From positions 18,204-82,203 of the forward strand of contig NZ_JAUYUD010000106.1 of assembly GCF_030692605.1 (NCBI RefSeq): 64,000 nt of DNA, read 5' to 3'. This document shows positions 42,784 through 52,335 of the stretch, piece by piece. Below the pieces are notes generated by a model. That model was not told the DNA's origin. It saw only the letters and a list, made by a program, of their open reading frames with translations, and did no database searches. Both the position numbers and the translations under genes were made by a program. Each line of letters begins with the position of its first letter. The first letter of the stretch is position 1. The stretch comes from Lutibacter sp. (GTDB lineage: Bacteria > Bacteroidota > Bacteroidia > Flavobacteriales > Flavobacteriaceae).

Positions 42784-42802
42784 ATACTTCGTGTTTTCAA
42801 AT

Positions 42803-43771
42803 CTAGTATCCTAATTTCTCTCGAACCCTTTTTAAAACGTCTTTAGCAACTTTACGCGCTTTTTCTGCGCCAATTTCCAACGCTTTGTCTACTTCTTCCA
42901 AATTATTCATAAAGTAGTTGTACCGTTCTCTTTCAAAGGAATATTTATTAACTAATAGTTCATAAAAAGCTTGTTTGGCTGTACCATAGCCGTAATTTCC
43001 ACCTTCATAATTTGCTCTCATTTCAGCAATTTCTTCTTTTGAAGCAATTAGTTTATACAAAGTAAATAAATTACAAGTATCAGGATTTTTTGGAGCTTCC
43101 AACGGAGTAGAATCCGTTTGAATTTTCATAATCTGTTTACGCAATTCTTTATCTGGCAAAAATAAATTGATGATATTTCCGCTAGATTTACTCATTTTTC
43201 CACCATCGGTTCCAGGAACGTACATAGTTCCTTCTTGTATTTTTGCCTCTGGCGGAACCAAAGAATCGCCCATTTGGTGGTTAAATCTGTTAGCAACATC
43301 ACGCGTCATTTCTAAATGTTGCAATTGATCTTTACCAACAGGTACTATTTCAGCATCGTACAATAAAATATCTGCTGCCATTAACATTGGATAAGAAAAT
43401 AAACCTGCATTTACATCTTCTAATCGATCTGCCTTGTCTTTAAAGCTATGCGCTAATGTTAATCGTTGATACGGATAAAAGCAACTTAAATACCAAGAAA
43501 GTTCGGTAACTTGGGGAATATCGCTTTGTCTGTAAAAAATAGTTTTTGTTAGGTCTAAACCAAATGCAAGCCAAGTGGCAGCGGTACTATAGGTGTTTTC
43601 ACGCAATTCATTTCCATTTTTTATTTGGGTTAATGAATGCATATCTGCAATAAATAAAAAGGATTCATTTTTAGGATCGTTTGCCATTTGAATGGCTGGA
43701 ATAATCGCCCCTAATAAATTTCCTAAATGTGGGGTTCCTGTACTTTGAACGCCTGTTAAAATTCTTGACAT
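42803..43771 (-). CDS. trpS: Tryptophan--tRNA ligase
   Basis: It charges tRNA(Trp). The 322-aa class I enzyme has the HIGH-type 'GTPHLGNLLGA' near residue 12 and KMSKSSG (KMSKS) near residue 192, with 'FLFIADMHSLTQ' and 'PVGKDQLQHLEMTRDVA' between. Length and ends are normal. It is monocistronic, divergent from plsC. Confidence 0.97.
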   Translation of the reverse strand: MSRILTGVQSTGTPHLGNLLGAIIPAIQMANDPKNESFLFIADMHSLTQIKNGNELRENTYSTAATWLAFGLDLTKTIFYRQSDIPQVTELSWYLSCFYPYQRLTLAHSFKDKADRLEDVNAGLFSYPMLMAADILLYDAEIVPVGKDQLQHLEMTRDVANRFNHQMGDSLVPPEAKIQEGTMYVPGTDGGKMSKSSGNIINLFLPDKELRKQIMKIQTDSTPLEAPKNPDTCNLFTLYKLIASKEEIAEMRANYEGGNYGYGTAKQAFYELLVNKYSFERERYNYFMNNLEEVDKALEIGAEKARKVAKDVLKRVREKLGY

Positions 43772-43788
43772 TTTGTATTTTTTGTAAG

Positions 43789-43843
43789 CAAAAATAGTAA
43801 TTTCAAAAAGAAAATAAGAATAGAATTAAAATTACTATTTTTG
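43789..43843. repeat. 15-bp inverted repeat in the trpS/plsC divergent promoter region
   Basis: CAAAAATAGTAATTT (43789-43803) and AAATTACTATTTTTG (43829-43843) are perfect inverted copies 25 bases apart. Each arm contains a TATTTTTG (TAnnTTTG) pointing outward, one towards trpS and one towards plsC. It may be a divergent promoter pair, an operator, or both. Confidence 0.55.
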
Positions 43844-43937
43844 GTTTCTATGAACCGAGCATTCAAGATTTTTATTTTTATAAGAATGATTAATAGCGAA
43901 CAGCATATGTTACAACTTAATAATAGAATGTAAACAT

Positions 43938-44681
43938 ATGAAATTTTTAAAACGTATTTTTTATATTTTTTGGCGTTGCTGGTTTTATGGCTGGGTGCTT
44001 TTTAGCATTATTGCCATATTTCCTGTCTTGTTGGTGGTAACTTCTTCTGAAAATTTATATCCTACTTTTTTTAAAATTGCGAGAATTTGGGCAAAAACCA
44101 ATTTATTTGTAATGGGTTTTAGAGTTAAAATTATTGAAAACCAATTTATTGATAAGCAAAAGAGTTATATGTTTTGTCCCAATCATACCTCCATGATAGA
44201 CGTAATGATTATGTTAGCAATTGCTAAAAATCCTTTTGTTTTTGTGGGTAAAATTGAATTAACCAAAATCCCTGTGTTTGGATTTTTTTATAAGCGAACG
44301 TGTATTATAGTTGATAGAAGTGATTCGGGAAGTAGAAAAGCGGTATTTGATGAAGCCAGACGTAGATTAAATAATGGTTTAGATGTTTGTATTTTCCCTG
44401 AAGGGTTAGTACCAAGTGACGAGAGTGTTATTTTAAGCGATTTTAAAAATGGCGCCTTTAGATTGGCTATAGAGCATAAAATACCAATTGTTCCTATTTC
44501 TTTTTACGATTGCAAAAAACGATTTTCGTATACTTTTTTTAGTGGAAGTCCAGGTCTACTGAGAGTTAAAATTCATCCTTTTATTGACACAAATAATTTA
44601 ACATTAAAAGATAGTAATTCATTAAAAAAACAGACATTTGGTTTAATTTACAACGATCTATTATCTGACTCTTTAAAATAA
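43938..44681 (+). CDS. plsC: 1-acyl-sn-glycerol-3-phosphate acyltransferase family protein
   Basis: It makes phosphatidic acid from lysophosphatidic acid at the inner membrane. The 247 aa have an N-terminal membrane segment (about 15-35), the catalytic HX4D motif HTSMID (83-88), 'VDRSDSGSRKAVFDEA' and the FPEG motif (in 'VCIFPEGLVP'). The length is typical. Family assignment is firm; the lyso-lipid specificity is inferred. Confidence 0.9.
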   Translation: MKFLKRIFYIFWRCWFYGWVLFSIIAIFPVLLVVTSSENLYPTFFKIARIWAKTNLFVMGFRVKIIENQFIDKQKSYMFCPNHTSMIDVMIMLAIAKNPFVFVGKIELTKIPVFGFFYKRTCIIVDRSDSGSRKAVFDEARRRLNNGLDVCIFPEGLVPSDESVILSDFKNGAFRLAIEHKIPIVPISFYDCKKRFSYTFFSGSPGLLRVKIHPFIDTNNLTLKDSNSLKKQTFGLIYNDLLSDSLK

Positions 44682-44711
44682 AGTAGTTTTAGGAACGTTT
44701 CAATTTAGATT

Positions 44712-45371
44712 ATGAAAAATAAAATGTCAGCAAAATATTACGAACCAAAGGAAGAAAAAATCAATGTTATTACCCATAGTATTGGCCTGATTTTAAGTGT
44801 TGTTGCTCTAGTTTTATTGGTTGTAAACGCAAGTTTGTATGGTACTGCAAAGCACATTGTAAGTTTTAGTATTTATGGAGCAAGTTTAATTGTATTATAC
44901 TCAGCATCAACATTATATCATTATGTCCAAAGCCCTAATTTACGAATAAGACTCAATATCTTTGATCACGCCGCCATTTACGTTTTAATTGCAGGAACCT
45001 ATACTCCTTTTACCTTGGTAGTTTTAAAAGGCTGGGTTGGTTGGACTATTTTTGGGGTGGCTTGGGGGTTGGCAATTGGTGGAATTGTTTTTAAACTTTT
45101 TTTTACAGGGAGGTTCGATAAATTATCCACTGTAATGTATGTTTTAATGGGCTGGCTAATCATTTTCGCAGTAAAGCCACTTGTTGCTAATTTTGAAACT
45201 TCTGGCCTACTTTGGCTACTTTTTGGAGGCATATTTTATACCGTTGGAGCCGTTCTTTATAGCATACAAAGCATAAAGTATAATCATGCTATTTTTCATG
45301 TTTTTGTACTTTTAGGTAGTTTCAGCCATTTTGTGGCAATTTATTTTTATGTTTTACCAACATATAACTAA
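44712..45371 (+). CDS. Hemolysin III family (PAQR-like) membrane protein
   Basis: The 219-aa protein has seven membrane helices. The conserved Ser/His/Asp sites of the family are seen in 'ITHSIGLILS', 'SASTLYHYV', 'IFDHAAIYVLIAGTYTPF' and 'HVFVLLGSFSHFVAIY'. Despite the name, these proteins are related to PAQR receptors and are thought to be hydrolase-like or membrane-homeostasis proteins. The preferred start is the ATG at 44712. It follows plsC by 30 bases. Confidence 0.9.
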   Translation: MKNKMSAKYYEPKEEKINVITHSIGLILSVVALVLLVVNASLYGTAKHIVSFSIYGASLIVLYSASTLYHYVQSPNLRIRLNIFDHAAIYVLIAGTYTPFTLVVLKGWVGWTIFGVAWGLAIGGIVFKLFFTGRFDKLSTVMYVLMGWLIIFAVKPLVANFETSGLLWLLFGGIFYTVGAVLYSIQSIKYNHAIFHVFVLLGSFSHFVAIYFYVLPTYN

Positions 45372-45487
45372 TAAAATTTAGTACTTTTATTGCGGAAATG
45401 ATAAAAATGATGCAAAAAATACTCTTTGTGGATATTTACAAATGTTGTAACTTGCAAAAAAATAACGCTTTAAAATAGTCCCTGATT

Positions 45488-46225
45488 ATGCTAAAAATAC
45501 TACTTGTTGATGATGAGAAAGATGCTCTCGAAGCTTTGGAATGGAAATTAAGCAATTACATTGATAATGTTGAAATTACCACATGTAATTCACCAATAAA
45601 GGCTATAGACATTATAAATAACAATAAACCAGATGTGGTTTTTTTAGACATCCAAATGCCAGAAATGGATGGTTTTACGTTAATTGAAAAAGTAAATAAT
45701 AGAGATTTTAATTTAATTTTTACTACAGCTCATGACGAATTTGCTTTAAAAGCAATAAAAGTATCCGCAATAGATTACCTCCTTAAACCAGTTGATAAAG
45801 ATGAATTGGTGGCCGCTATGGGTAAAATTATAAAATCTAAAAAAGGAGATCTTCTTGAAAATAAGCTTCAACTGTTATTGAATAATTTAAATGACAGTAA
45901 CGATAAAATTAATATTTCTGCAGATGGCAAGGTTTATTTATTGGATAAGGAAGATGTCGTAATGTTAAAGTCAGATAAAAGCTATACTACTATTTTCTTA
46001 AAATCAGAGCAACAAATATTAGTTTCAAAAACGTTGAAGGAAGTTGAGAAAAAATTTCAATTCCCTGAATTTTTTAGAGTTCATAATTCTTATTTAATCA
46101 ATCTAAATCATATTAAGGAGTATTTAAAAGGACTTGGTGGAGAATTAATTATGACGAATGGTTTAACGGCAAGCATAAGTAGAAACCGAAAAGCCGAGCT
46201 GTTTAAAAAAATATACTTAGACTAA
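45488..46225 (+). CDS. LytTR-family response regulator
   Basis: The 245 aa have a receiver domain with 'VDDE' (7-10) and Asp54 in 'VVFLDIQMPEMDG', then a C-terminal LytTR DNA-binding domain (about 140-245, with 'FFRVHNSYLINLNHIKEY'). It is paired with the LytS-type kinase 3 bases downstream (regulator first, kinase second). Confidence 0.95.
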   Translation: MLKILLVDDEKDALEALEWKLSNYIDNVEITTCNSPIKAIDIINNNKPDVVFLDIQMPEMDGFTLIEKVNNRDFNLIFTTAHDEFALKAIKVSAIDYLLKPVDKDELVAAMGKIIKSKKGDLLENKLQLLLNNLNDSNDKINISADGKVYLLDKEDVVMLKSDKSYTTIFLKSEQQILVSKTLKEVEKKFQFPEFFRVHNSYLINLNHIKEYLKGLGGELIMTNGLTASISRNRKAELFKKIYLD

Positions 46226-46228
46226 CGG

Positions 46229-47551
46229 ATGCTTTTAGATTTTCATTCTGAAATATATTCTTGGATTAGAGGAGGACTTTTTGTACTCTTCCTTTATAAT
46301 TTCTTAATTTATTTTCAGAATAAAAACAAACTGTATTTATATTATAGTTTGTATCTGTTAGCATTTACAATTTACCTTACCAAGCATGTTGCTTCTCAAG
46401 CGTTTATGCCCTTTTTTAATTACCTAAATTTTGCAATTCAATTTTTTGCCTATTCAGCATATTTATCCTTTGCAAGAGAGCTTTTGGATACTAGAAAATT
46501 GCTTGCAAAATGGGATAGGTTTTTTGTGATAGGAAACAAATCTCTAATTTTTATTGGCCTTTTCTTTATTTTTATTCAAGCAACAATGGGGTATGAATTT
46601 CAAGAGAAAGTATTCACAATACTTGCTCCAATACTCACACTATTTGCCTTATTTGTTTATTATCAAGTGGTAACAACAATTAAAGATGTGTTCTCAACCT
46701 ATTTTATCATCGGATCTTTAGTGTATGTTATTTTTGCAAATATTAGCTTTTTAGAAATAATTGTTGGGCCAGAAATGTTTATTAATAACGGAGTGCAGCC
46801 TATGTTTTTCGTGTATTTAGGTACTTTTTTACAGTGTATTATTTTTTCAATTATAATTGGGTTTATTTATAATCGATTAGAGCAAAAAAGCACGAACGCA
46901 GAAATTAGACTTGTCAATAAATTAAAAGAAATTGAAGAATTAAAAATGATTACACTTCAAAGTCAAATGAATCCTCATTTTTTATTTAATTCTTTAAATT
47001 CAATCAATAATTTTGTTTTAAAAAATGAAGTTGAAAAGGCATCTGATTATATTACAAAGTTTTCTAAATTAATTAGAGCCATATTAAATAGTTCGTCCAC
47101 ACCCGTATCATTTCTTTCAGAAGAGTTAGAAATATTAGCATTGTATGTTAAAATGGAACAAATGAGAATTACTGGAGGTTTTAATTACAACGTGATTATT
47201 GATGAGAGCCTTGTTTTAGATGAAATAAAAGTACCACCTATGTTTCTACAGCCCTTTATTGAAAATTCAATTTGGCATGGAATTATGAAAAAAGAAGGTG
47301 ATAAAAGCATTAATCTTACCTTATTAACGGAAAATGACATGGTGCTTTGTACTATTGTTGATAATGGTATTGGGATAAATAAATCGCAAGAACTACAAAT
47401 TTCACAAAAAAAGAAGTTTTATGGTACTAAAACTACTGAAGACAGAATTAAAATGTTATATCAAAACAGCGCTGTAAGTATTAATATTGAAGATATTTGT
47501 GAAGGGGAAACTACTGGGACAAAAGTGACTATTAAGTTTCCAATAAAATAA
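46229..47551 (+). CDS. Sensor histidine kinase, LytS/His_kinase type with 7TM input domain
   Basis: The 440-aa protein has a long N-terminal region with seven or so membrane helices (about 12-215) like the 7TMR-DISM input module. A coiled coil follows, then the kinase core with 'SQMNPHFLFNSLNSINNF' (phospho-His near 250) and ATPase motifs 'PFIENSIWHG' and 'IVDNGIGIN'. It works with the LytTR regulator encoded just before it. The signal is unknown. Confidence 0.92.
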   Translation: MLLDFHSEIYSWIRGGLFVLFLYNFLIYFQNKNKLYLYYSLYLLAFTIYLTKHVASQAFMPFFNYLNFAIQFFAYSAYLSFARELLDTRKLLAKWDRFFVIGNKSLIFIGLFFIFIQATMGYEFQEKVFTILAPILTLFALFVYYQVVTTIKDVFSTYFIIGSLVYVIFANISFLEIIVGPEMFINNGVQPMFFVYLGTFLQCIIFSIIIGFIYNRLEQKSTNAEIRLVNKLKEIEELKMITLQSQMNPHFLFNSLNSINNFVLKNEVEKASDYITKFSKLIRAILNSSSTPVSFLSEELEILALYVKMEQMRITGGFNYNVIIDESLVLDEIKVPPMFLQPFIENSIWHGIMKKEGDKSINLTLLTENDMVLCTIVDNGIGINKSQELQISQKKKFYGTKTTEDRIKMLYQNSAVSINIEDICEGETTGTKVTIKFPIK

Positions 47552-47786
47552 ATTCCTTAGTTTTACATTATCTAAAACAATTGTTGTAATATTTTTTCAG
47601 ATTAAGATTAGAGGGTGGTATTTGTTGAAATTAGTGTTAAAATTTTACAAAAAACACTTAAAAACGCAAAAAAATAACATATCATATATCCCATTTATGT
47701 ATAAAAAACTACCATTTGTTAACTTTTTGTAATGAAATGTAAACTTATTGTGTTCAGAATTTGAAACTAGAGTATATTTGTATTGT

Positions 47787-47903
47787 ATAATTGTCGAGAG
47801 GGGTTTTGGCACTATACATTAAAACATTAAATAAGTCTTTGGGGTTGATTTATTTATTCCTTGAACATTGTAATTCAAATTACAATGTTCAAGGTTTTTT
47901 TTT
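47787..47903 (+). ncRNA. Candidate small RNA with intrinsic terminator
   Basis: A -7 element TATATTTG (47773-47780) is followed by about 117 bases ending in a very strong terminator hairpin. No start codon opens a convincing ORF in between. The kinase gene ended 235 bases earlier, so a separate short transcript is more natural than a long 3' UTR. I cannot match it to a known RNA family by eye. Confidence 0.4.
47859..47903 (+). terminator. Strong rho-independent terminator
   Basis: A 17-bp perfect stem (CCTTGAACATTGTAATT and its complement) with a tiny loop is followed by nine T. The rest of the gap to recO (47904-48097) has one weaker stem AAGGAAG (48007-48013) / CTTCCTT (48029-48035) and nothing else I can support. 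Confidence 0.9.
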
Positions 47904-48097
47904 GAAATGAACTTTTCTTGTCTTAATTATTTTGGTATGTTTTTAATTAAATTATTTAAGTAAATTCACACGATTAATTTTGCTGTCTAAAATAATGTTT
48001 TGACCAAAGGAAGCTCTGGAAGTTTTGACTTCCTTAACTCAACGAATTAAATCAAATCAAATAAATCTTAAAAAGGATATTTCAGCATCAACCAAAA

Positions 48098-48814
48098 ATG
48101 ATTGAAACCACAAAAGCAATTGTAATAGGCACTATAAAATTTGGTGATACAAGTCTTATTGCCACGTGTTATACAGAAAATGGCGGTCGTAAATCATATC
48201 TATTAAAAGGGATAGTAGCCTCAAAAAAGAGTAAAATTAAAATTGCTTATTTTCAACCTCTTACCTTATTGAACATTACAGCAAATCACAATAACAAAGG
48301 GTTACTAAACTCTATAAGAGAAGTAAGTGTATTGCACCAGTATAATTCGGTTCAAACACATATTAAAAAACAAACCATAGCTCTATTTCTTTCAGAAATT
48401 TTACATAGTGCTATTAAAGAAGAAGAACAGAATGCATCGTTGTTTCAATATTTAGAAACATCATTTTTGTGGCTAGATTCACACGATAATATTTCAAATT
48501 TTCATTTACTTTTTTTATTGAATTTAACTAAATATTTAGGTTTTTATCCAGAAATCATTGATGCAAATGCAAGTTTCTTTGATTTGGTTAAAGGAACCTT
48601 TACAAATAGCCCTTCAATAAATAGCATTAAAAGGGAAAATTTACTTGTTTTTAAAAGACTTTTAGGCATAAATTTTGATGTGTTACATTTGGTAGATTTC
48701 AATGCTAATAATAGGCAAACGATACTTACAATTTTAATGCAATATTTTGAATTACATATGGAAGGCTTTAGAAAACCTAAATCGTTAGATATCTTAAAAT
48801 CTGTTTTTAGTTAA
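48098..48814 (+). CDS. recO: DNA repair protein RecO
   Basis: RecO helps load RecA on SSB-coated DNA with RecR. The 238 aa begin with the N-terminal OB fold ('TTKAIVIGTIKFGDTSLIAT', 'TENGGRKSYLLKGI') and continue into the helical C-terminal domain ('IKKQTIALFLSEILHSAI', 'FLLNLTKYLGFYPEI'), as in flavobacterial RecO. The four-Cys zinc motif of some RecO proteins is absent, which is usual in this phylum. The next gene starts 2 bases later. Confidence 0.88.
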   Translation: MIETTKAIVIGTIKFGDTSLIATCYTENGGRKSYLLKGIVASKKSKIKIAYFQPLTLLNITANHNNKGLLNSIREVSVLHQYNSVQTHIKKQTIALFLSEILHSAIKEEEQNASLFQYLETSFLWLDSHDNISNFHLLFLLNLTKYLGFYPEIIDANASFFDLVKGTFTNSPSINSIKRENLLVFKRLLGINFDVLHLVDFNANNRQTILTILMQYFELHMEGFRKPKSLDILKSVFS

Positions 48815-48816
48815 TT

Positions 48817-51267
48817 ATGAGATTATTAATAGCGTTACTAAGTATTGTAACAATTTCCGTTCAAGCCCAAAAAGTAAAAGTATTAGAATATGGCTCTAAT
48901 TTTCCTATTGAAAATGTTACCATTTATGATGATTCAAATAATGAAGTTGTTTATACAAATAAGATGGGAATAGCTGATTTATCGGCATTTTTAATTACAG
49001 ATATTATTTCATTCAATCATTTATCCTTTTATGAATATGAAATTTTAAAACGAGAATTAGGCGAAATAGAGTATGTTGTGCATTTGGTTAAAAAAGCGGA
49101 GCAACTTGAAGAAGTGGTTTTATCCGCTTCAAAAGGTGAAGAAACTAGAAGGCGGATAGCAGAACAAATTGCAGTTGTTTCTAAAAACGAAATTAGAAGA
49201 ATCTCACCACAAACATCAGCAGATTTACTTTCAAACATTGCAGGTATTCGAGTCCAAAAAACTCAATCTGGTGGAGGAAGTCCGGTTTTAAGGGGTATGG
49301 AAGCCAATAGAGTGCTTTTAGTTGTTGATGGTGTTAGAATGAATAATGCAATTTATAGAACGGGTCATTTACAAAATTCAATTACAGTTTCACCAACTAT
49401 TTTAGATAGAACAGAGGTTATTTTTGGACCATCCTCTGTTATTTATGGTTCCGATGCTTTAGGAGGCGTAATTCATTATTATACAAAAACCCCAAAAGTT
49501 AGTGAGCGAAGTGAAATAAATACTAGTATTTATTCGAGATATAGTAGTGTAAATAACGAGTTTACTTCTGAAGGGAACATTGAAATAAGACAGCCTAAAT
49601 GGGCTTCATACACCAGTTTTTCGTACAGTGATTTTGGGGAAGTTAACATGGGTAAAAATAGAAATCACGGTTTTAAAGATTGGGGAAAAGTATTGGATTA
49701 TTCTAATAACTCAACTTATTTTTACAATGTATTAAGTGTTGCTAATAAGGATGTTAATCTTCAAAAAAATACAGATTATGACCAAACCGATGTGCTTCAA
49801 AAATTTAACATTCCTCTTTCTTCTAAAACCAATTTAATTTTAAATTTTCAATATTCAACGTCTTCAAAAATTCATAATTTTAGTGATTTAACTGAGTATT
49901 CTAAGGGAAAATTAAAAAATGCAGAATCGTATTATGGACCTCAAAAACGATTGTTAATTTCATCTCAATTAAAATTTGAACCAAAATTAAGTTGGTTAGA
50001 AAATGGAAGTATTACAACTGCTTTTCAAAATATTGAGGAATCAAGAATTCAACGTAAATTTTCAAGTTTAGACAGATCATACAGAATTGAAGACGTTGAT
50101 GTGTTTAGTATTAATGGAGATTTTTTTGTGCCGCTTACAGCTTCAAATACTCGAATATTATCTTATGGTGTAGAGGCTACTCATAATAATGTTTCTTCAA
50201 ATTCCTTTGGGAAAAGATTGGAAGTGTTTGGGAATAAAGTTATTGGCTTTTCAGATACTTTTGTTGTTCAATCTAGAAATCCAGATGGCGGAAGCACTTA
50301 TACAAGTTTGGCATCGTATGTTAATTATAGACAAAATATAAATAAAAAAACAACCCTTAATTCTGGTATTCGATTGGTAAATACACATTTAACGGCCACT
50401 TGGATAGACGATACGTTTATAACCTTACCAGATTTTGATATTTCATTGAATAATTCTGCTGTAACAGCAACGTTTGGTTATGCGTATAAACCAAATGAAA
50501 ATTGGCAATTTAATAGTGTTTTAGCCTCAGGATTTAGAGCTCCAAATATTGATGACGTTGGAAAGATTAGAGAAAAATCAGGCAATGTTACTGTTCCTAA
50601 TATTTATTTGAAACCAGAATATGCCTATAGTGCAGAAACGAGTATTTTAAAATATTTTGATGCAAAAAAATTTCAGATGGACTTTACCATTTATTATACG
50701 TTATTAGATAACTATATTACTAGAGATTATTTTACAATGAATAATTCCGCTACTATTTTATACGATGGAGAGCTTGGAAATATAGTTGCTAATGTAAATA
50801 AGAGGAGTGCGTTTATTGCTGGAAGTACTTTTAGTTTTAAAGGAAATATTGCTACCAATTGGACTGCTAAAGGTGCAGTTACATACACTAAAGGAAAAGC
50901 TTATGACACCCATGAACCACTTTCTTCAATTCCACCATTATTTGGTGCTTTGGAGTTAGGGTATGAAACAGAAAGGTGGCAAGCAGGCATAATGTATAAG
51001 TTTAATGGTAAAAAAGGTGTTAAAAATTATAATTTAACGGAAGGTATAGACAGTGTTGAACAAACCCCGCTAATTACAACTACAAATGATTATTATGGAA
51101 CTCCAAGTTGGAGCACCTTTAACTTAAATGCCAATTGCAGAATATCTAAGTCAGTAACTTTTTATACTTCTATTGATAATATTTTAGATGTTCATTACAA
51201 AGAATTTGCTTCAGCAATTAGCGCACCAGGAAGAAACATTTCCTTCTCAGTTTTATTGAGCATTTAG
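48817..51267 (+). CDS. TonB-dependent outer-membrane receptor
   Basis: The 816-aa protein has a signal peptide (1-18, ending VQAQ), a short N-terminal carboxypeptidase-regulatory-like domain (about 19-90) and a plug domain with 'LLSNIAGIRVQKTQSGGGSP' and 'VLRGMEANRVLLVVDGVRMN'. A 22-strand barrel follows, with the C-terminal 'YKEFASAISAPGRNISFSVL' and final aromatic-type strand. Such receptors import iron complexes, vitamin B12 or other large solutes. No TonB-box substrate clue or lipoprotein partner is adjacent. A decayed copy of its 3' end lies just downstream. Confidence 0.92.
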   Translation: MRLLIALLSIVTISVQAQKVKVLEYGSNFPIENVTIYDDSNNEVVYTNKMGIADLSAFLITDIISFNHLSFYEYEILKRELGEIEYVVHLVKKAEQLEEVVLSASKGEETRRRIAEQIAVVSKNEIRRISPQTSADLLSNIAGIRVQKTQSGGGSPVLRGMEANRVLLVVDGVRMNNAIYRTGHLQNSITVSPTILDRTEVIFGPSSVIYGSDALGGVIHYYTKTPKVSERSEINTSIYSRYSSVNNEFTSEGNIEIRQPKWASYTSFSYSDFGEVNMGKNRNHGFKDWGKVLDYSNNSTYFYNVLSVANKDVNLQKNTDYDQTDVLQKFNIPLSSKTNLILNFQYSTSSKIHNFSDLTEYSKGKLKNAESYYGPQKRLLISSQLKFEPKLSWLENGSITTAFQNIEESRIQRKFSSLDRSYRIEDVDVFSINGDFFVPLTASNTRILSYGVEATHNNVSSNSFGKRLEVFGNKVIGFSDTFVVQSRNPDGGSTYTSLASYVNYRQNINKKTTLNSGIRLVNTHLTATWIDDTFITLPDFDISLNNSAVTATFGYAYKPNENWQFNSVLASGFRAPNIDDVGKIREKSGNVTVPNIYLKPEYAYSAETSILKYFDAKKFQMDFTIYYTLLDNYITRDYFTMNNSATILYDGELGNIVANVNKRSAFIAGSTFSFKGNIATNWTAKGAVTYTKGKAYDTHEPLSSIPPLFGALELGYETERWQAGIMYKFNGKKGVKNYNLTEGIDSVEQTPLITTTNDYYGTPSWSTFNLNANCRISKSVTFYTSIDNILDVHYKEFASAISAPGRNISFSVLLSI

Positions 51268-51327
51268 TGATACATTTATCAAAATTCACATTTTGGATTA
51301 AACAAACAGTCACCTTTTTACATTTCT

Positions 51328-51411
51328 TTTGATACGTTTTCGGTGTTTATTACAAAGAATTTGATTTAGCAATTTGTTTGCATAGAAGAAACATTTCATT
51401 CTTATTTTTTA
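51328..51411 (+). pseudogene. Decayed fragment of a TonB-dependent receptor 3' end
   Basis: Bases 51347-51411 align with the last part of the preceding receptor gene. In one frame they read VYYKEFDLAI...RRNISFLF against VHYKEFASAI...GRNISFSV. Identity looks about 70 percent at DNA level over about 65 bases. There is no intact ORF. It is probably the remnant of a tandem duplication. The rest of the 280-base gap shows no gene. Confidence 0.5.
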
Positions 51412-51547
51412 TTAATAAAATTACCATTTATATTATAAAACGTGTATTTTATAATAAAAAAATGCATATTGTTTGAAATCGTAATATATTTATATTATGT
51501 TTATAAAAACTTTCAACTGTTTTTAACAATTTAAACTAGAAAATCAG

Positions 51548-52233
51548 ATGTTAAAAATAAAAATCTTCATATTGTTTTGTTTATTATCCAGTTTATTGGG
51601 TACTCTCAAAGTATTGGTGTAACAATTCTTGGTAGTCCAACAACTAAATTGGCTGGTTCTACAATTACCATGACTTCTGGAAATAGTCTAACATTTCAAG
51701 TTACGAATACTGACCTAAGTAATTGCGAAAATCTTAGAATTACAGGTATTAATTTGTCTAATACAAATTTTTCTAGAACACTGGCAAACGCCGTACCAAG
51801 AAATTTAAAATCGTTAAGATCTGGTTGTGGTGGTAATAAAACGCTAAATTTTACAGTTACAAGAACAGATTCATTTTGCGATTCTCGAACGGTTCAAATT
51901 ACTATTGAAACTCAACAGGGGGATTTTATATTTAATTTTGAAGTTAACAGATCGCCTATAATTTCTGTTTTAGGAGGAAGTCCATCAGCTGATATAACAA
52001 ATAATTCTATTATTACCACAGCAACCAATGGAACTTATTTTGGTGTAGTTGAGGAATTAGCAAGTGTTACACGCTATTATACAATAGTCAACACAGGAAG
52101 CTGTCCTTTGGTTATTTCTTCAATTGTAGATACACATGCTGATTTTGTACTACCACCATATGTTTTGTTACCTAATTTTACACCCACTGCTATTACAACA
52201 CCTATCAACCCAGGCACTTACGTTATATTCTAA
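51548..52233 (+). pseudogene. N-terminal part of a broken T9SS-type surface protein gene
   Basis: An ATG at 51548 starts a typical signal peptide (MLKIKIFILFCLL...) but in a different frame from the downstream ORF, whose signal-peptide end 'QFIGYSQ' is in frame with 51577-52233. A frameshift between about 51551 and 51600 is needed to join them. The only in-frame start otherwise is TTG 51577, which gives too short a signal. The body (about 60-215) has an Ig-like / choice-of-anchor D type domain. It ends at an in-frame TAA (52231-52233), beyond which the same frame continues open through 56325. So the gene carries two lesions, unless there are sequence errors. Confidence 0.7.
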
Positions 52234-52335
52234 CTAACGTTTACAGGGCCAACAGGAGGTTCAGGAACATTACCATCTACAATTACTATAACTTATTCAA
52301 CTACTGAGACTTTTACTTTTAATATAAGTGCAGAG

